Shown here in pieces: positions 50,186 through 59,266 of a stretch of DNA of 64,000 nt; the first letter of the stretch is position 1; every line of letters starts with the position of its first letter. The DNA comes from Spirosoma sp. GTDB lineage: Bacteria > Bacteroidota > Bacteroidia > Cytophagales > Spirosomataceae. The stretch covers positions 608,203-672,202 of the forward strand of contig NZ_JAPLET010000030.1 of NCBI RefSeq assembly GCF_026391055.1. The letters are read 5' to 3'. Both the position numbers and the translations under genes were made by a program. The notes under the pieces were generated by a model. It was not told the origin of the DNA and searched no databases. It saw nothing but the letters and a program-made list of their open reading frames with translations.

Positions 50186-51472
50186 ATGAAAATTTTGCTT
50201 TCGCATCCTACCGGCAATGCCAACGTACGCGCTGTTCTGAGCGCGTTGGTGAAGGCGAACGCCCTGGCGGAATTCAACACCACCCTGGCCACCAATCCCG
50301 ATGCGGGCTGGCTGAAGCTCTTGCCGGGCAGCGTGCGAAGCGAACTTCTACGCCGAACGTTTCCTGCACCACAATCACAGATCCAGACTCACCCGCTCCG
50401 GGAAGTTGCCCGCATGGCCTTTCCAAAACTGGGCCTGAATCAGTTGGTCCGGCATGAGCAGGGCTGGGCCAGTATCGACGCGGTGTATCAGGATTTCGAC
50501 CGGCTTACGGCTCAGCGGCTGGCCAAACTGGCCACCAGCCAGGCGGTCAATGCGGTGTATGCGTATGAAGATGGCGCACTGGAAACGTTTCGGCAGGCCC
50601 GAAAACTGAACCTGACGTGCGTCTACGATCTGCCAATTGCCTACTGGGAAACCGGCCGCAGCCTGATGCTCGAAGAAGCCGACCGCATGCCCGCCTGGGC
50701 CCCTACCCTGGGTGGTGGCATTCAGGATTCGGAAGCCAAGCTGGAACGCAAAACCCGCGAACTCGAACTGGCCGATATCGTAGTCGGACCGGGCCGGTTC
50801 GTCATGGACTCCATCCCTGCATGGGCCGCCGATAAGCAGACCATCATGGCCCCTTTCGGATCGCCGGTGCTGCCCGCTGCCAATCAGCCCAAGGCAAACG
50901 ATGCAAACGGTCGTCGGCCGTTGCGCGTGCTGTTTGCCGGTTCGATGGGGCAACGAAAGGGCCTGGGCGACTTGTTCGAAGCGGTTAAACTCCTCAACCA
51001 TCCCGATCTGGAACTGGTGGTAATGGGGTCGCTGCTGAGTCCGATGGAATTTTACCGCTCTCAATACGCCGGATTCATTTACGAGCCCGGCCGCCCGCAC
51101 GATCAGGTACTTGCTCTGATGCGCTCCTGCGACGTCTTTTGTCTGCCTTCCGTTGTAGAAGGTCGGGCGCTGGTGATGCAGGAAGCGATGAGCCAGGGAT
51201 TGCCGCTCATCATTACCCCCAACACGGGTGGTGCCGATTTAATTAAAGAAGGCGAAACCGGTTTTCTGGTGCCCATTCGTTCGCCGAAAGCCATCGCCGA
51301 AAAGCTGGCCTGGTTTCTTGACAACCGCGACCAGATCCCGACAATGGGAACGCAGGCCCAGGCTCACGCATCGACCTATACCTGGGACGGGTACGGCACA
51401 ACGGTCGTTGACTCGATCAATGACTTTTACAGCAAACTAATACGTAAGCCGCAGGTTGCGGCAAACGCTTAA
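50186..51472 (+). CDS. Glycosyltransferase family 4 protein
   Basis: GT-B enzyme of 428 residues. Starts MKILLSHPTGNANVRAVLSA; the C-terminal domain has RVLFAGSMGQRKGLGDLFEA, DVFCLPSVVEGRALVMQEAM (EX7E-type) and LIITPNTGGADLIKEGETGF. The N-terminal half has an unusual long acceptor domain with LTCVYDLPIAYWETGRSL. The open frame extends to 50060 within the previous gene, but the ATG at 50186 is the natural start. Adjacent to the polymerase gene. Confidence 0.9.
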   Translation: MKILLSHPTGNANVRAVLSALVKANALAEFNTTLATNPDAGWLKLLPGSVRSELLRRTFPAPQSQIQTHPLREVARMAFPKLGLNQLVRHEQGWASIDAVYQDFDRLTAQRLAKLATSQAVNAVYAYEDGALETFRQARKLNLTCVYDLPIAYWETGRSLMLEEADRMPAWAPTLGGGIQDSEAKLERKTRELELADIVVGPGRFVMDSIPAWAADKQTIMAPFGSPVLPAANQPKANDANGRRPLRVLFAGSMGQRKGLGDLFEAVKLLNHPDLELVVMGSLLSPMEFYRSQYAGFIYEPGRPHDQVLALMRSCDVFCLPSVVEGRALVMQEAMSQGLPLIITPNTGGADLIKEGETGFLVPIRSPKAIAEKLAWFLDNRDQIPTMGTQAQAHASTYTWDGYGTTVVDSINDFYSKLIRKPQVAANA

Positions 51473-51488
51473 TCTTAATCCGAACGCA

Positions 51489-52865
51489 ATGTCTGTTGTT
51501 GATTTTCCAATTTCGGCGAAGTCTGGATGGGAGGCAAATCTGTCTTCCCATCGGCCGGCGATGCCTGAACAGATGGAGTCCAACCGCTGGCTCAAGCGAG
51601 GTATTTGGCTTTATTTCTGGCTGCTCATTCTGGAGGGCGCTTTACGCAAGTGGGTCCTGCCGGGTCTGGCAACGCCCTTGCTCGTGGTGCGCGACCCGAT
51701 TGCGCTTATGCTGATTATCGGTGCCTGGCGAAACGGCCAGCTGCGCATAAACGGCTACATGCTCGGGATGGTCTTTATTGGCCTGGTGGGTATCTATACC
51801 GCCATTTTTCTGGGCCACGGCAACCTTACGGTGGCCCTGTTCGGTGCCCGTATCGTGCTGTTCCATTTTCCGCTAATGTTCGTGATCGGGGCCATTTTTG
51901 AGCGCGAAGACGTGATCAAGCTCGGTAAGATGACCGTACTGATTTCGGTGTTCATGTCTGTGCTGATTGCCATCCAGTTTTACAGCCCTCAATCGGCCTT
52001 TGTGAACCGGGGCGTTGGGGGCGACATGGCGGGGGCTGGTTTTGATGGAGCCATGGGCTATTTCCGGCCACCGGGCACCTTTTCATTTACCAACGGCCTT
52101 CACCTCTTCTTCGGGTTTGCGGGCATTTTCATCTTTTACTTCTGGGTCAATGCCGAGGGCATCAACCGGCTGGTTCTGCTCGCGGCTACGGCGGGAGTGG
52201 CGGCTGCCGTACCGTTCTCCATCAGCCGAAGCCTGCTGCTGTTCGTCGCCATCGACTTCGGGTTTGTGGCTATCGCCGTTCTGCGCAAGCCTCAATACGC
52301 CGGACGTCTGATTATGCTGGTTGTCGGCGCGTTAATCGCGGTGGCTATTCTAAGCCAGCTGCCGGTTTTACAGGCACCCATCGAAGCCTTCGTTTCCCGA
52401 TTCACCAGCGCCAGTGATGTAGAGGGCGGTCTTAAAGGCTCCCTCGGCGACCGGTGGCTGGGTGGCCTGACGGGTGCCCTGAACGACTCGTTCGATCAGC
52501 CATTCTGGGGATACGGACAGGGTATGGGAACCAATGCAGGCAGCACACTGCTGACCGGTGGTTCACGGGCCTTCCTGATTTCGGAAGGCGAATGGGGCCG
52601 GGTTATTGGGGAATTAGGCCCTTTGCTCGGACTTTCCCTGATTCTGATACGGGTCAGCATCAGCCTTGAGTTTCTGGTGATCGGTTACAAACGACTGATT
52701 GCGGGTGATTTTCTACCCTGGGTGCTGATCGGCTATATCCTGATGATGATACCGCAGGCACAGTGGGCACAACCAACGGCCCTGGGCTTTAGTACGATGA
52801 TTGGCGGGCTTTTTCTGGCGTCGCTGCATCAGGCCCGGTCCAGTGCCCCTGGCAACACACAATAA
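51489..52865 (+). CDS. O-antigen polymerase/ligase-like membrane protein (Wzy candidate)
   Basis: Polytopic inner-membrane protein of 458 residues with about ten to twelve helices and a large periplasmic loop (about 300-385; includes GSLGDRWLGGLTGALNDSFD and FWGYGQGMGTNAGS), the usual Wzy/WaaL pattern. In a Wzx/Wza/Wzc locus it is the best candidate for repeat-unit polymerase. Sequence similarity to characterised Wzy proteins cannot be shown by eye because the family diverges strongly. The next gene overlaps its stop by one base. Confidence 0.75.
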   Translation: MSVVDFPISAKSGWEANLSSHRPAMPEQMESNRWLKRGIWLYFWLLILEGALRKWVLPGLATPLLVVRDPIALMLIIGAWRNGQLRINGYMLGMVFIGLVGIYTAIFLGHGNLTVALFGARIVLFHFPLMFVIGAIFEREDVIKLGKMTVLISVFMSVLIAIQFYSPQSAFVNRGVGGDMAGAGFDGAMGYFRPPGTFSFTNGLHLFFGFAGIFIFYFWVNAEGINRLVLLAATAGVAAAVPFSISRSLLLFVAIDFGFVAIAVLRKPQYAGRLIMLVVGALIAVAILSQLPVLQAPIEAFVSRFTSASDVEGGLKGSLGDRWLGGLTGALNDSFDQPFWGYGQGMGTNAGSTLLTGGSRAFLISEGEWGRVIGELGPLLGLSLILIRVSISLEFLVIGYKRLIAGDFLPWVLIGYILMMIPQAQWAQPTALGFSTMIGGLFLASLHQARSSAPGNTQ

Positions 52866-54022
52866 TGACTACACCGATGCGTATTATTTTAATTGGCAAT
52901 TACCTGCCCGACAAACAGGAGAGCATGGAGCGGTTTGCGCAGATGATGCAGACCGGCTTCCGGAACCTGGGCGTTACCGCTGAAATATGGCGTCCGGTCG
53001 TTTTCTTCGCCAAAGGAGCCAGTAACACAACCGTCGGACTGGGGAAATGGCTTGGTTACCTGGACAAATGGCTGCTGTTTCCGCTGCTGCTGCGCTGGCG
53101 GTTGCGCACGGGCTACGATACCGTCCGGTTCCACATCTGCGATCACTCCAACGCGCCTTACCTGGGGCATCTGCCCTACAAGCGTACGGGCATTACCTGC
53201 CACGACGTACTCGCTATTCGGGGTGCAATGGGCTTCGATGACGCCTATTGCCCGGCATCGGGGTTCGGAAAAATCCTTCAGAAATGGATTCTTGGCCATT
53301 TGTCACGCGCCAAAATACTGGCAACGGTATCCAAGCTTACGCTGAAGCAGTTGACCGAGCTGGCCCCCGGCCATCCAACTTCACAGCAGGACTGGCGCGT
53401 GATTCACAATGCCTTCAACGGCCACTTCCGGCCAATGCCCGAAGATGAAGCCCGTGAACTACTGCACCAAAAAGGCATCCGCTTACCCGAGCCGTTCATC
53501 CTGCACGTCGGCTCCGGCATGACCCGGAAAAACCGCCGGATGCTGCTCGATATGGCAGCTAAAACCGGGGGGCAGTGGACCGGTACGATCTGCTACGCGG
53601 GTCATGCGCTGGAAGACGAGTTGACTCAGCTGGCCAACTCGTACGGGTTAGCTGACCGGGTTGTTTCCGTAACCCAACCTGATCACGATACACTGGTGGC
53701 GCTTTACAGCCTTTGCCAGGCGTTTGTATTTCCGTCGTTCTCGGAAGGATTCGGCTGGCCGCTCATCGAAGCCCAGGCTTGTGGCGCACCGGTGATTACC
53801 AGTACCATCGAACCGATGCCTGAAGTAAGTGGTGGCGCGGCTCTGTATGCCAGTCCATCCGAACCACTGGCCTTTGCCGAAGCCCTGCTGGCTTTACAAG
53901 ATGAAACGACCCGCGCCGAATTTATCCGGTGGGGTTTTGACAATGCGGCCAACTTCGAGTCGGACCGCATCATGAACGCTTACCTCGACATTCACACCCT
54001 GGCACCGGTTACGGTCCATTAA
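52865..54022 (+). CDS. Glycosyltransferase family 4 protein
   Basis: GT-B enzyme of 385 residues. MRIILIGNYLPDKQESMERF at the start has the Rossmann pattern; the C-terminal domain has FILHVGSGMTRKNRRMLLDM, and FPSFSEGFGWPLIEAQACGA with the EX7E pair. Mannosyl- or rhamnosyl-type transfer is common for this subgroup, but the donor cannot be told. Begins on the last base of the polymerase stop codon (ATG at 52865; ATG at 52877 is a second option), so translation is coupled. Confidence 0.9.
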   Translation: MTTPMRIILIGNYLPDKQESMERFAQMMQTGFRNLGVTAEIWRPVVFFAKGASNTTVGLGKWLGYLDKWLLFPLLLRWRLRTGYDTVRFHICDHSNAPYLGHLPYKRTGITCHDVLAIRGAMGFDDAYCPASGFGKILQKWILGHLSRAKILATVSKLTLKQLTELAPGHPTSQQDWRVIHNAFNGHFRPMPEDEARELLHQKGIRLPEPFILHVGSGMTRKNRRMLLDMAAKTGGQWTGTICYAGHALEDELTQLANSYGLADRVVSVTQPDHDTLVALYSLCQAFVFPSFSEGFGWPLIEAQACGAPVITSTIEPMPEVSGGAALYASPSEPLAFAEALLALQDETTRAEFIRWGFDNAANFESDRIMNAYLDIHTLAPVTVH

Positions 54023-54023
54023 T

Positions 54024-54689
54024 ATGTTTCGGAAACTCATTACATTTTTACTTCCGTGGAGCTTGCGCCGACGCGCCCTCAACAAGTGGTTCGGCTTTGA
54101 GATCAGTCCGACAGCGCACATTGGCCTTGCCTGGATTTTTCCGACCCGGCTCGTCATGAAAGATAACGCCCGAATCGATCATTTCACCGTAGCCGTCAAC
54201 CTCGACCGGATCGATATGGAAAAAGATGCGTACATCGGACGCAGCAACTGGATTACCGGCTTTTCCAAAGATGCTGACTCGGCTCATTTCCGCCATCAGG
54301 CAGCTACACGCCGACCGGAGTTATGGCTGGGTGAATCGGCATCGGTGAATAAAAACCACCATCTGGACTGTACCAACCGGCTGGAAATTGGAAAGTTCTC
54401 GACCATCGCCGGGTACAATTCCCAGTTCCTGACGCATTCGATAAACGTCGAGGAGAATCGACAGGACAGCACACCCATCAGCATTGGCGACTACACCTTC
54501 GTGGGCACCAACGTGGTGGTACTGGGTGGCTCCCGCTTACCGGACCATTCGGTGCTGGGGGCCAAATCTCTCCTTAATAAAGCGTTTGAGGACCCGTGGA
54601 TGCTTTACGCCGGTGTACCGGCCAAAGCCCTGCAACCGGTGCCCAAAACGGCTAAATATTTTTCCCGTACTGAGGGTTTTGTCATTTAA
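54024..54689 (+). CDS. Hexapeptide-repeat acyltransferase
   Basis: Left-handed beta-helix acyltransferase of 221 residues. Hexapeptide pattern is visible from about residue 25 (ISPTAHIGLAWIFPTRLVMK) and again at 105-190 (NRLEIGKFSTIAGYNSQFLT, ISIGDYTFVGTNVVVLGGS, HSVLGAKSLLNKAF), ending in the family motif LYAGVPAKALQPV. The active His is likely in NKNHHLD or FLTHSI. An acetyl transfer to the polysaccharide is probable. Starts one base after the previous stop. Confidence 0.85.
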   Translation: MFRKLITFLLPWSLRRRALNKWFGFEISPTAHIGLAWIFPTRLVMKDNARIDHFTVAVNLDRIDMEKDAYIGRSNWITGFSKDADSAHFRHQAATRRPELWLGESASVNKNHHLDCTNRLEIGKFSTIAGYNSQFLTHSINVEENRQDSTPISIGDYTFVGTNVVVLGGSRLPDHSVLGAKSLLNKAFEDPWMLYAGVPAKALQPVPKTAKYFSRTEGFVI

Positions 54690-54722
54690 TAAACCCGGCA
54701 AAACGCCAGATAACGCAAGCCA

Positions 54723-55925
54723 ATGAACGTTTTACATGTAGTTGCCGGAATGGACCCCACAACCGGGGGCGTTTGTCAGGCTATACGCACGATAATTAAT
54801 GGATTGACCGAGCTGGGTATTCATAACGAGGTAGCCAGCATTGATGCGCCGGATGCCCCGTATTTGTCTGACTACCCGTTCCCGATTCACGCGCTCGGTC
54901 CGGCGGGCCGGTCGTGGCAGTACAGCGCCCGGCTTGTCCCCTGGCTGGTAGATAACCTGACCCGCTTCGATACCGTCATTGTGCATGGTCTTTGGCTTTA
55001 CCACAGCTATGCGGCCCGGAAAGCCATCCAGCAGGTAAAGAAAGAGCAGCCATCGGCGGGCAAAATGCCCAAAGTGTTTATCATGCCGCACGGTATGCTC
55101 GACCCCTGGTTTCAGGAAGCCAAAGGCCGGGAGCTGAAAGCCCTGCGGAACTGGCTCTACTGGAAGGTGATCGAAGATAAAGTCGTCAACGAAGCCGACG
55201 GAATGCTGTTTACCTGCGAGGAAGAGCTGATTCAGGCCCGAAAGCCATTCAAGCCGTACCAGCCTAGCCAGGAAATCAACGTTGGCTATGGTATCGATAG
55301 CTCACCAGCATTTATACCAGCCATGAAAGCCGCTTTCCTGGAAAAATGCCCCGAGGTTACCAACCAGCCTTATCTGTTGTTTTTGAGTCGGATACACATG
55401 AAAAAAGGCGTCGATCTGCTCATTAAGGCTTATGCCGACGTTGTATCGGCCAGTCAGCATACGAGTGTATCCGTTCCGAAGTTGGTTGTTGCCGGACCAG
55501 GCCTGGAAACGGCTTATGGCGCGAGTATGCAGCAACTGGTAGCCGGTAACCCACTCATCAAAGACAAGGTCGTGTTTCCGGGTATGCTTACGGGCAATGC
55601 CAAGTGGGGTGCTTTTTACGGCTGCGAGGCCTTTGTACTACCCAGCCATCAGGAAAACTTCGGCATTGCGGTGGTAGAAGCCCTCGCCTGCGGCAAGCCG
55701 GTTTTAATCTCGAATCAGGTCAACATCTGGCGGGAAATTGCCTCGGCAGCCGGTGGCTTCGTCGCCCCGAACACGGTAGAAGGGACCCGGCAGGTTTTGA
55801 AGGACTGGCTGAGTCTGACCCCGCCCGAGCAGCGTAAGATGGAAAAGCAGGCCCGGTACGCATTTGAGGAATATTTCTACATCAACCCGGCGGCTGCGCG
55901 TATGGCGCAGGCCATCAGCGCCTGA
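54723..55925 (+). CDS. Glycosyltransferase family 4 protein
   Basis: GT-B enzyme of 400 residues: N-terminal MNVLHVVAGMDPTTGGVCQA with the glycine-rich donor loop, FIMPHGMLDPWF, then the C-terminal domain with YLLFLSRIHMKKGVDLLIKA, KLVVAGPGLETAYG and LPSHQENFGIAVVEALACGK (EX7E). Resembles WcaL/GumH-like transferases, but the sugar is not assignable. Next gene begins 22 bases downstream. Confidence 0.9.
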   Translation: MNVLHVVAGMDPTTGGVCQAIRTIINGLTELGIHNEVASIDAPDAPYLSDYPFPIHALGPAGRSWQYSARLVPWLVDNLTRFDTVIVHGLWLYHSYAARKAIQQVKKEQPSAGKMPKVFIMPHGMLDPWFQEAKGRELKALRNWLYWKVIEDKVVNEADGMLFTCEEELIQARKPFKPYQPSQEINVGYGIDSSPAFIPAMKAAFLEKCPEVTNQPYLLFLSRIHMKKGVDLLIKAYADVVSASQHTSVSVPKLVVAGPGLETAYGASMQQLVAGNPLIKDKVVFPGMLTGNAKWGAFYGCEAFVLPSHQENFGIAVVEALACGKPVLISNQVNIWREIASAAGGFVAPNTVEGTRQVLKDWLSLTPPEQRKMEKQARYAFEEYFYINPAAARMAQAISA

Positions 55926-55947
55926 GAAACAGAAACTTCGTACGAGT

Positions 55948-56502
55948 ATGGTAATGGTTAATCAAGATACATTCACGGGGCCTTCGTTTTCGCTAAAGAA
56001 CCGAATTGGCCGGGTTATATGGGGTGTTTTTGCCGCCCTGTTCTTCCGACTCTCGCCCCGCCCGTTTCATAGCTGGCGGTCGTTCGTGCTCCGGTGTTTC
56101 GGGGCAAAAGTTGGGCGTGGCGTTCATGTTTATCCGAACGTAAAAATTTGGGCACCCTGGAACCTCGACCTCGCCGACGAATGTGGCGTGGCAGATGGCG
56201 CCATCCTGTATTCACTGGCCAAAATCACCCTTGGTCAGCGGGCGGTGGTCTCGCAGGGAGCACATATCTGCGCCGGTACGCACGACTACACCCGGCCCGG
56301 CTCTCCGCTGGTAGCGATGCCGATCGAGATTGGCGACCACGCCTGGGTAGCGGCCGAAGCCTTTGTCCATCCGGGCATCACCATCGGCAACGGCTGCGTT
56401 GTCGGGGCTCGCTCGGTGGTGACCAAAAATATGCCGCCCTGGACCATCTGTGCCGGTCACCCCTGCAAGCCGCTTAAGGAACGCATCATGCAGGAAGCAT
56501 AA
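55948..56502 (+). CDS. WcaF-like colanic-acid-type acetyltransferase
   Basis: Hexapeptide acetyltransferase of 184 residues resembling WcaF. Features: N-terminal RVIWGVFAALFFRLSPRPFH, WRSFVLRCFGAKVGRGVHVY, PNVKIWAPWNLDLADECGVA, the active-site region SQGAHICAGTHDYTRP, IEIGDHAWVAAEAFVHPGI and TKNMPPWTICAGHPCKPLK. The likely catalytic His is in GTHDY. ATG at 55948 is used (a second ATG at 55954). It modifies exopolysaccharide in homologous systems. Confidence 0.9.
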   Translation: MVMVNQDTFTGPSFSLKNRIGRVIWGVFAALFFRLSPRPFHSWRSFVLRCFGAKVGRGVHVYPNVKIWAPWNLDLADECGVADGAILYSLAKITLGQRAVVSQGAHICAGTHDYTRPGSPLVAMPIEIGDHAWVAAEAFVHPGITIGNGCVVGARSVVTKNMPPWTICAGHPCKPLKERIMQEA

Positions 56503-56539
56503 ACACATTTATTCAGACACATCATACGATAACGATATT

Positions 56540-57409
56540 ATGATCCCGATCTCCGTACTGATCCTCACTAAGAATGAAGAGCAGGATTTACCCGAATGCC
56601 TGAAATCGGTTACTAGCTGGTGCGATGATATTCACGTATTCGACTCCTTCAGCGACGACCGGACTGCTGACATCGCTCTGGCCGCTAACGCGACCATCAC
56701 CAAGCGAAAGTTCGACAACTGGTCGGCGCATCAGAACTGGGGACTGGCCAACATTCCGTTCAAATACCCCTGGGTGCTTTATATCGATGCCGATGAGCGG
56801 GTGTCAGACAGTTTGCTGGCCGCGCTGAAAGCGTTTGACACGACCCGGACGGATGCCGTGGCCTTCGAAATACAACGCCGGGATTTTGCCTGGGATGGCA
56901 CCTGGCTGAAACACGCGCAGATGTCGCCCTATTACCTGCGTCTCTTCCGTCCCAACAAGATGCGCTACGAACGGCTGGTCAACCCGGTATCGCTGCCCGA
57001 TGGCCCCACGGGTCGGCTAACCGGTTTTCTGGATCATTACCCGTTCAGCAAGGGGTTCCGGTTCTGGTGGCAGCGGCATCTGGGCTATGCCGATATGGAA
57101 GCGGCTACTCACCTCGCTAACATGAACGGGCAAACGTCCTTTTCGGTACAGAAAGCGCTTTTCGGTAAGGATTTCACCGAGAAACGATTCCACCAGAAAG
57201 GGCTGTTTTACCAGATGCCCGGTCGGCCAATTATCAAATGGCTGTATATGGTGGTTCTGCGCCGGGCCTTCCTCGATGGTAGCGCGGGAGTTACCTACTC
57301 GACCTTGCAGGCCATTTACGAATACTTTATCGTTTTGAGGACCAAGGAGCTGATAAAAAAACAAGCCAGCGTTAAGACGCAGCCGCCCGTGCTGGTGGCC
57401 AGTGAGTAA
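56540..57409 (+). CDS. Glycosyltransferase family 2 protein, WaaE/KdtX-like
   Basis: GT-A enzyme of 289 residues: PISVLILTKNEEQDLPECLK start, then WCDDIHVFDSFSDDRT and the metal site YPWVLYIDADERVSDSLL (DAD). Resembles beta-1,4-glucosyltransferase WaaE of the LPS core. The acceptor domain carries FSKGFRFWWQRHLGYADMEA and ends with a hydrophobic helix near 270. Start at 56540 selected because the frame upstream lies in the preceding gene. Its stop is 14 bases before the VanZ-like gene. Confidence 0.9.
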   Translation: MIPISVLILTKNEEQDLPECLKSVTSWCDDIHVFDSFSDDRTADIALAANATITKRKFDNWSAHQNWGLANIPFKYPWVLYIDADERVSDSLLAALKAFDTTRTDAVAFEIQRRDFAWDGTWLKHAQMSPYYLRLFRPNKMRYERLVNPVSLPDGPTGRLTGFLDHYPFSKGFRFWWQRHLGYADMEAATHLANMNGQTSFSVQKALFGKDFTEKRFHQKGLFYQMPGRPIIKWLYMVVLRRAFLDGSAGVTYSTLQAIYEYFIVLRTKELIKKQASVKTQPPVLVASE

Positions 57410-57423
57410 CCAATCAAGTATTC

Positions 57424-57834
57424 ATGCGATCAACCATCTTCTATAGTCTCTTAGCAATTGGGTTAATCGTTGTTTTCCTGTTCAGCTGGTTACCACAGCC
57501 CCGACTTGAATTATCCAATTACCTGCCGATCTGGGTAACCAAATGGGCAGACGACGACGCCAACATGAACATCCGGACGGCCATCCCGTTCATTTTCCTC
57601 GGTGGTCTTTCGGCCATCTGGCTCGTCAGTACAAACCGCACCTGGCCCATGTGGCTGGCCGCATGGCTGGGGCTGGTGGGCATTGTTACGCTGGCCGAAG
57701 CGGGTCAGTTACTGCTTCCTCTCCGCCACTTCGACTGGGGCGATATTGGCTGGGGGGCAGCGGGTGCAGCGGCCGGCATCGTGTTGACTACGGCCCTGAT
57801 ATTGGCAGGCCGCGAGATCAAATCTCTTTTCTGA
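57424..57834 (+). CDS. VanZ-like small membrane protein
   Basis: Membrane protein of 136 residues with four hydrophobic helices. The VanZ-type signature EAGQLLLPLRHFDWGDIGWG matches the E-x-x-Q ... P-x-R ... D pattern in the last part. VanZ proteins confer low-level teicoplanin resistance and occur in surface polysaccharide loci, where they may act on lipid-linked intermediates; the role here is open. An insertion ADDDANMNI lies in the first loop. Followed by a 98-base gap. Confidence 0.75.
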   Translation: MRSTIFYSLLAIGLIVVFLFSWLPQPRLELSNYLPIWVTKWADDDANMNIRTAIPFIFLGGLSAIWLVSTNRTWPMWLAAWLGLVGIVTLAEAGQLLLPLRHFDWGDIGWGAAGAAAGIVLTTALILAGREIKSLF

Positions 57835-57932
57835 ACAACCAGACACCGGTTGTTCCAACAACACCCGCCATGCAGTATAGGCATAGCCGGACATTTTTCA
57901 CAAACGACTCTCAACAACTCATATACTGACTC

Positions 57933-59204
57933 ATGGCTAAACAACGGGTTCTTATCTACAGTCAGACGTTCGCTCCCGATCATAGCGGCATTTCTATTTA
58001 TGCCTCCGATTACGCGTTTTACTGCGCCGAGAACGGCTACGACGTCGATGTCATCACTGGTTTTCCTTTTTATCCGCAATGGCAGAAACGCAAAGAGGAC
58101 GAAGGCAAGCTGTTCGCTACGGAAGTGATCGACAACGTCACGGTTCACCGGGGGTACTTATACGTTCCGCATAACCCGTCGGCTTTTCAGCGAATCATGC
58201 ACGAAGTATCGCTAACCTTTTTTGCCATGATCAACTCGTTCCGGGTGAAACGGCCGGATGTTATTGTGGTTTTCACCACGCCCGTTCTGCTGGGCGTTCT
58301 GGCGGCTTTCATGAATCTGTTCTGGCGCCGGAAACTGGTTATCAATGTGCAGGATTTTCAGGTAGAAGCGGCTTACTCGCTGGGTATGCTGAAAGGATCG
58401 GCTATGCTGAAGATCATCAATGCTCTGGAGTTATGGAGCTACAAAAAAGCTGATTACGTGTCCAGTATCTCGGGCAGTATGCTCGATCTGCTGCGGGACC
58501 GGAAAAAGCTGCCGGAAAACAAAATCCTTTTCTGGCCAAACTGGACGCACAACGACGAAAAAACCTTCGTAAAACCAGAAGCCGGGCTGTTCCGCAAGAA
58601 GTTCAACTTCTCGCCATCGACCAAACTCATTGGCTATGCCGGTAACGTCGGTAAGAAACAGGGGCTGGATATTTTGCTTGATACCGCCGTCGAATTTGCG
58701 CACGTGCCAGATGTACAGTTCCTGATCATTGGCGAAGGAGCCGATCTGGAGCGCCTGAAGGCCTACGCAGCCGAGAAGTCGATTCGGAATGTGCTGTTTA
58801 TGCCGTTTCTGAATTCCTCCGAATACCTTGAGTTTCTGGCCGATGTAGATGCGGTCTTCATCTCGCAGGTGAAAGTACCGTTTGATATCTACTTCCCGTC
58901 GAAACTGTTAGGAATCATGGCCATGCGGCAGTTGCTGATCGTTAACGCCGACGCCAAATCGGAGCTTTACAAAACAACGAAGAAGAACGACATCGCGCTG
59001 GTCAGCGATTATGGCGATATGGCTACGCTGAAAAAGTACATCGAGATGGTAATTACCAACGATCCGGTTATTGAAGACTATAAGTCGGAAGCCGAGAAAT
59101 TCGTTGTGCAGTTTGGCCGGGAAGTGGTGCTGTCTAACATTGCACGGGTACTGTCGGACGAGTCTGTACCTGCTATCCAGGAAGCCGAGGTTGTTAACCA
59201 GTAA
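57933..59204 (+). CDS. WcaI-like glycosyltransferase family 4 protein
   Basis: GT-B enzyme of 423 residues similar to colanic acid glycosyltransferase WcaI: RVLIYSQTFAPDHSGISIYA, TGFPFYPQWQKRKEDEGKL, VIDNVTVHRGYLYVPHNPS, LVINVQDFQVEAAYSLGMLK and KLIGYAGNVGKKQGLDILLD. In WcaI-like enzymes a fucose donor is used, but specificity may differ. Last glycosyltransferase of the run; followed 62 bases later by the gene for a large secreted protein. Confidence 0.9.
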   Translation: MAKQRVLIYSQTFAPDHSGISIYASDYAFYCAENGYDVDVITGFPFYPQWQKRKEDEGKLFATEVIDNVTVHRGYLYVPHNPSAFQRIMHEVSLTFFAMINSFRVKRPDVIVVFTTPVLLGVLAAFMNLFWRRKLVINVQDFQVEAAYSLGMLKGSAMLKIINALELWSYKKADYVSSISGSMLDLLRDRKKLPENKILFWPNWTHNDEKTFVKPEAGLFRKKFNFSPSTKLIGYAGNVGKKQGLDILLDTAVEFAHVPDVQFLIIGEGADLERLKAYAAEKSIRNVLFMPFLNSSEYLEFLADVDAVFISQVKVPFDIYFPSKLLGIMAMRQLLIVNADAKSELYKTTKKNDIALVSDYGDMATLKKYIEMVITNDPVIEDYKSEAEKFVVQFGREVVLSNIARVLSDESVPAIQEAEVVNQ

Positions 59205-59266
59205 GAAAAGTACAGTACACCAACAGGTTTGTATGGTGGTCGTTTAATGATTGTAGGGATTAGTAT

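Noticed and set aside
40766..59204. Mobile element or prophage carrying the polysaccharide genes
   Set aside because: No integrase, transposase, tRNA or flanking direct repeats seen in the window; only composition hints at transfer.
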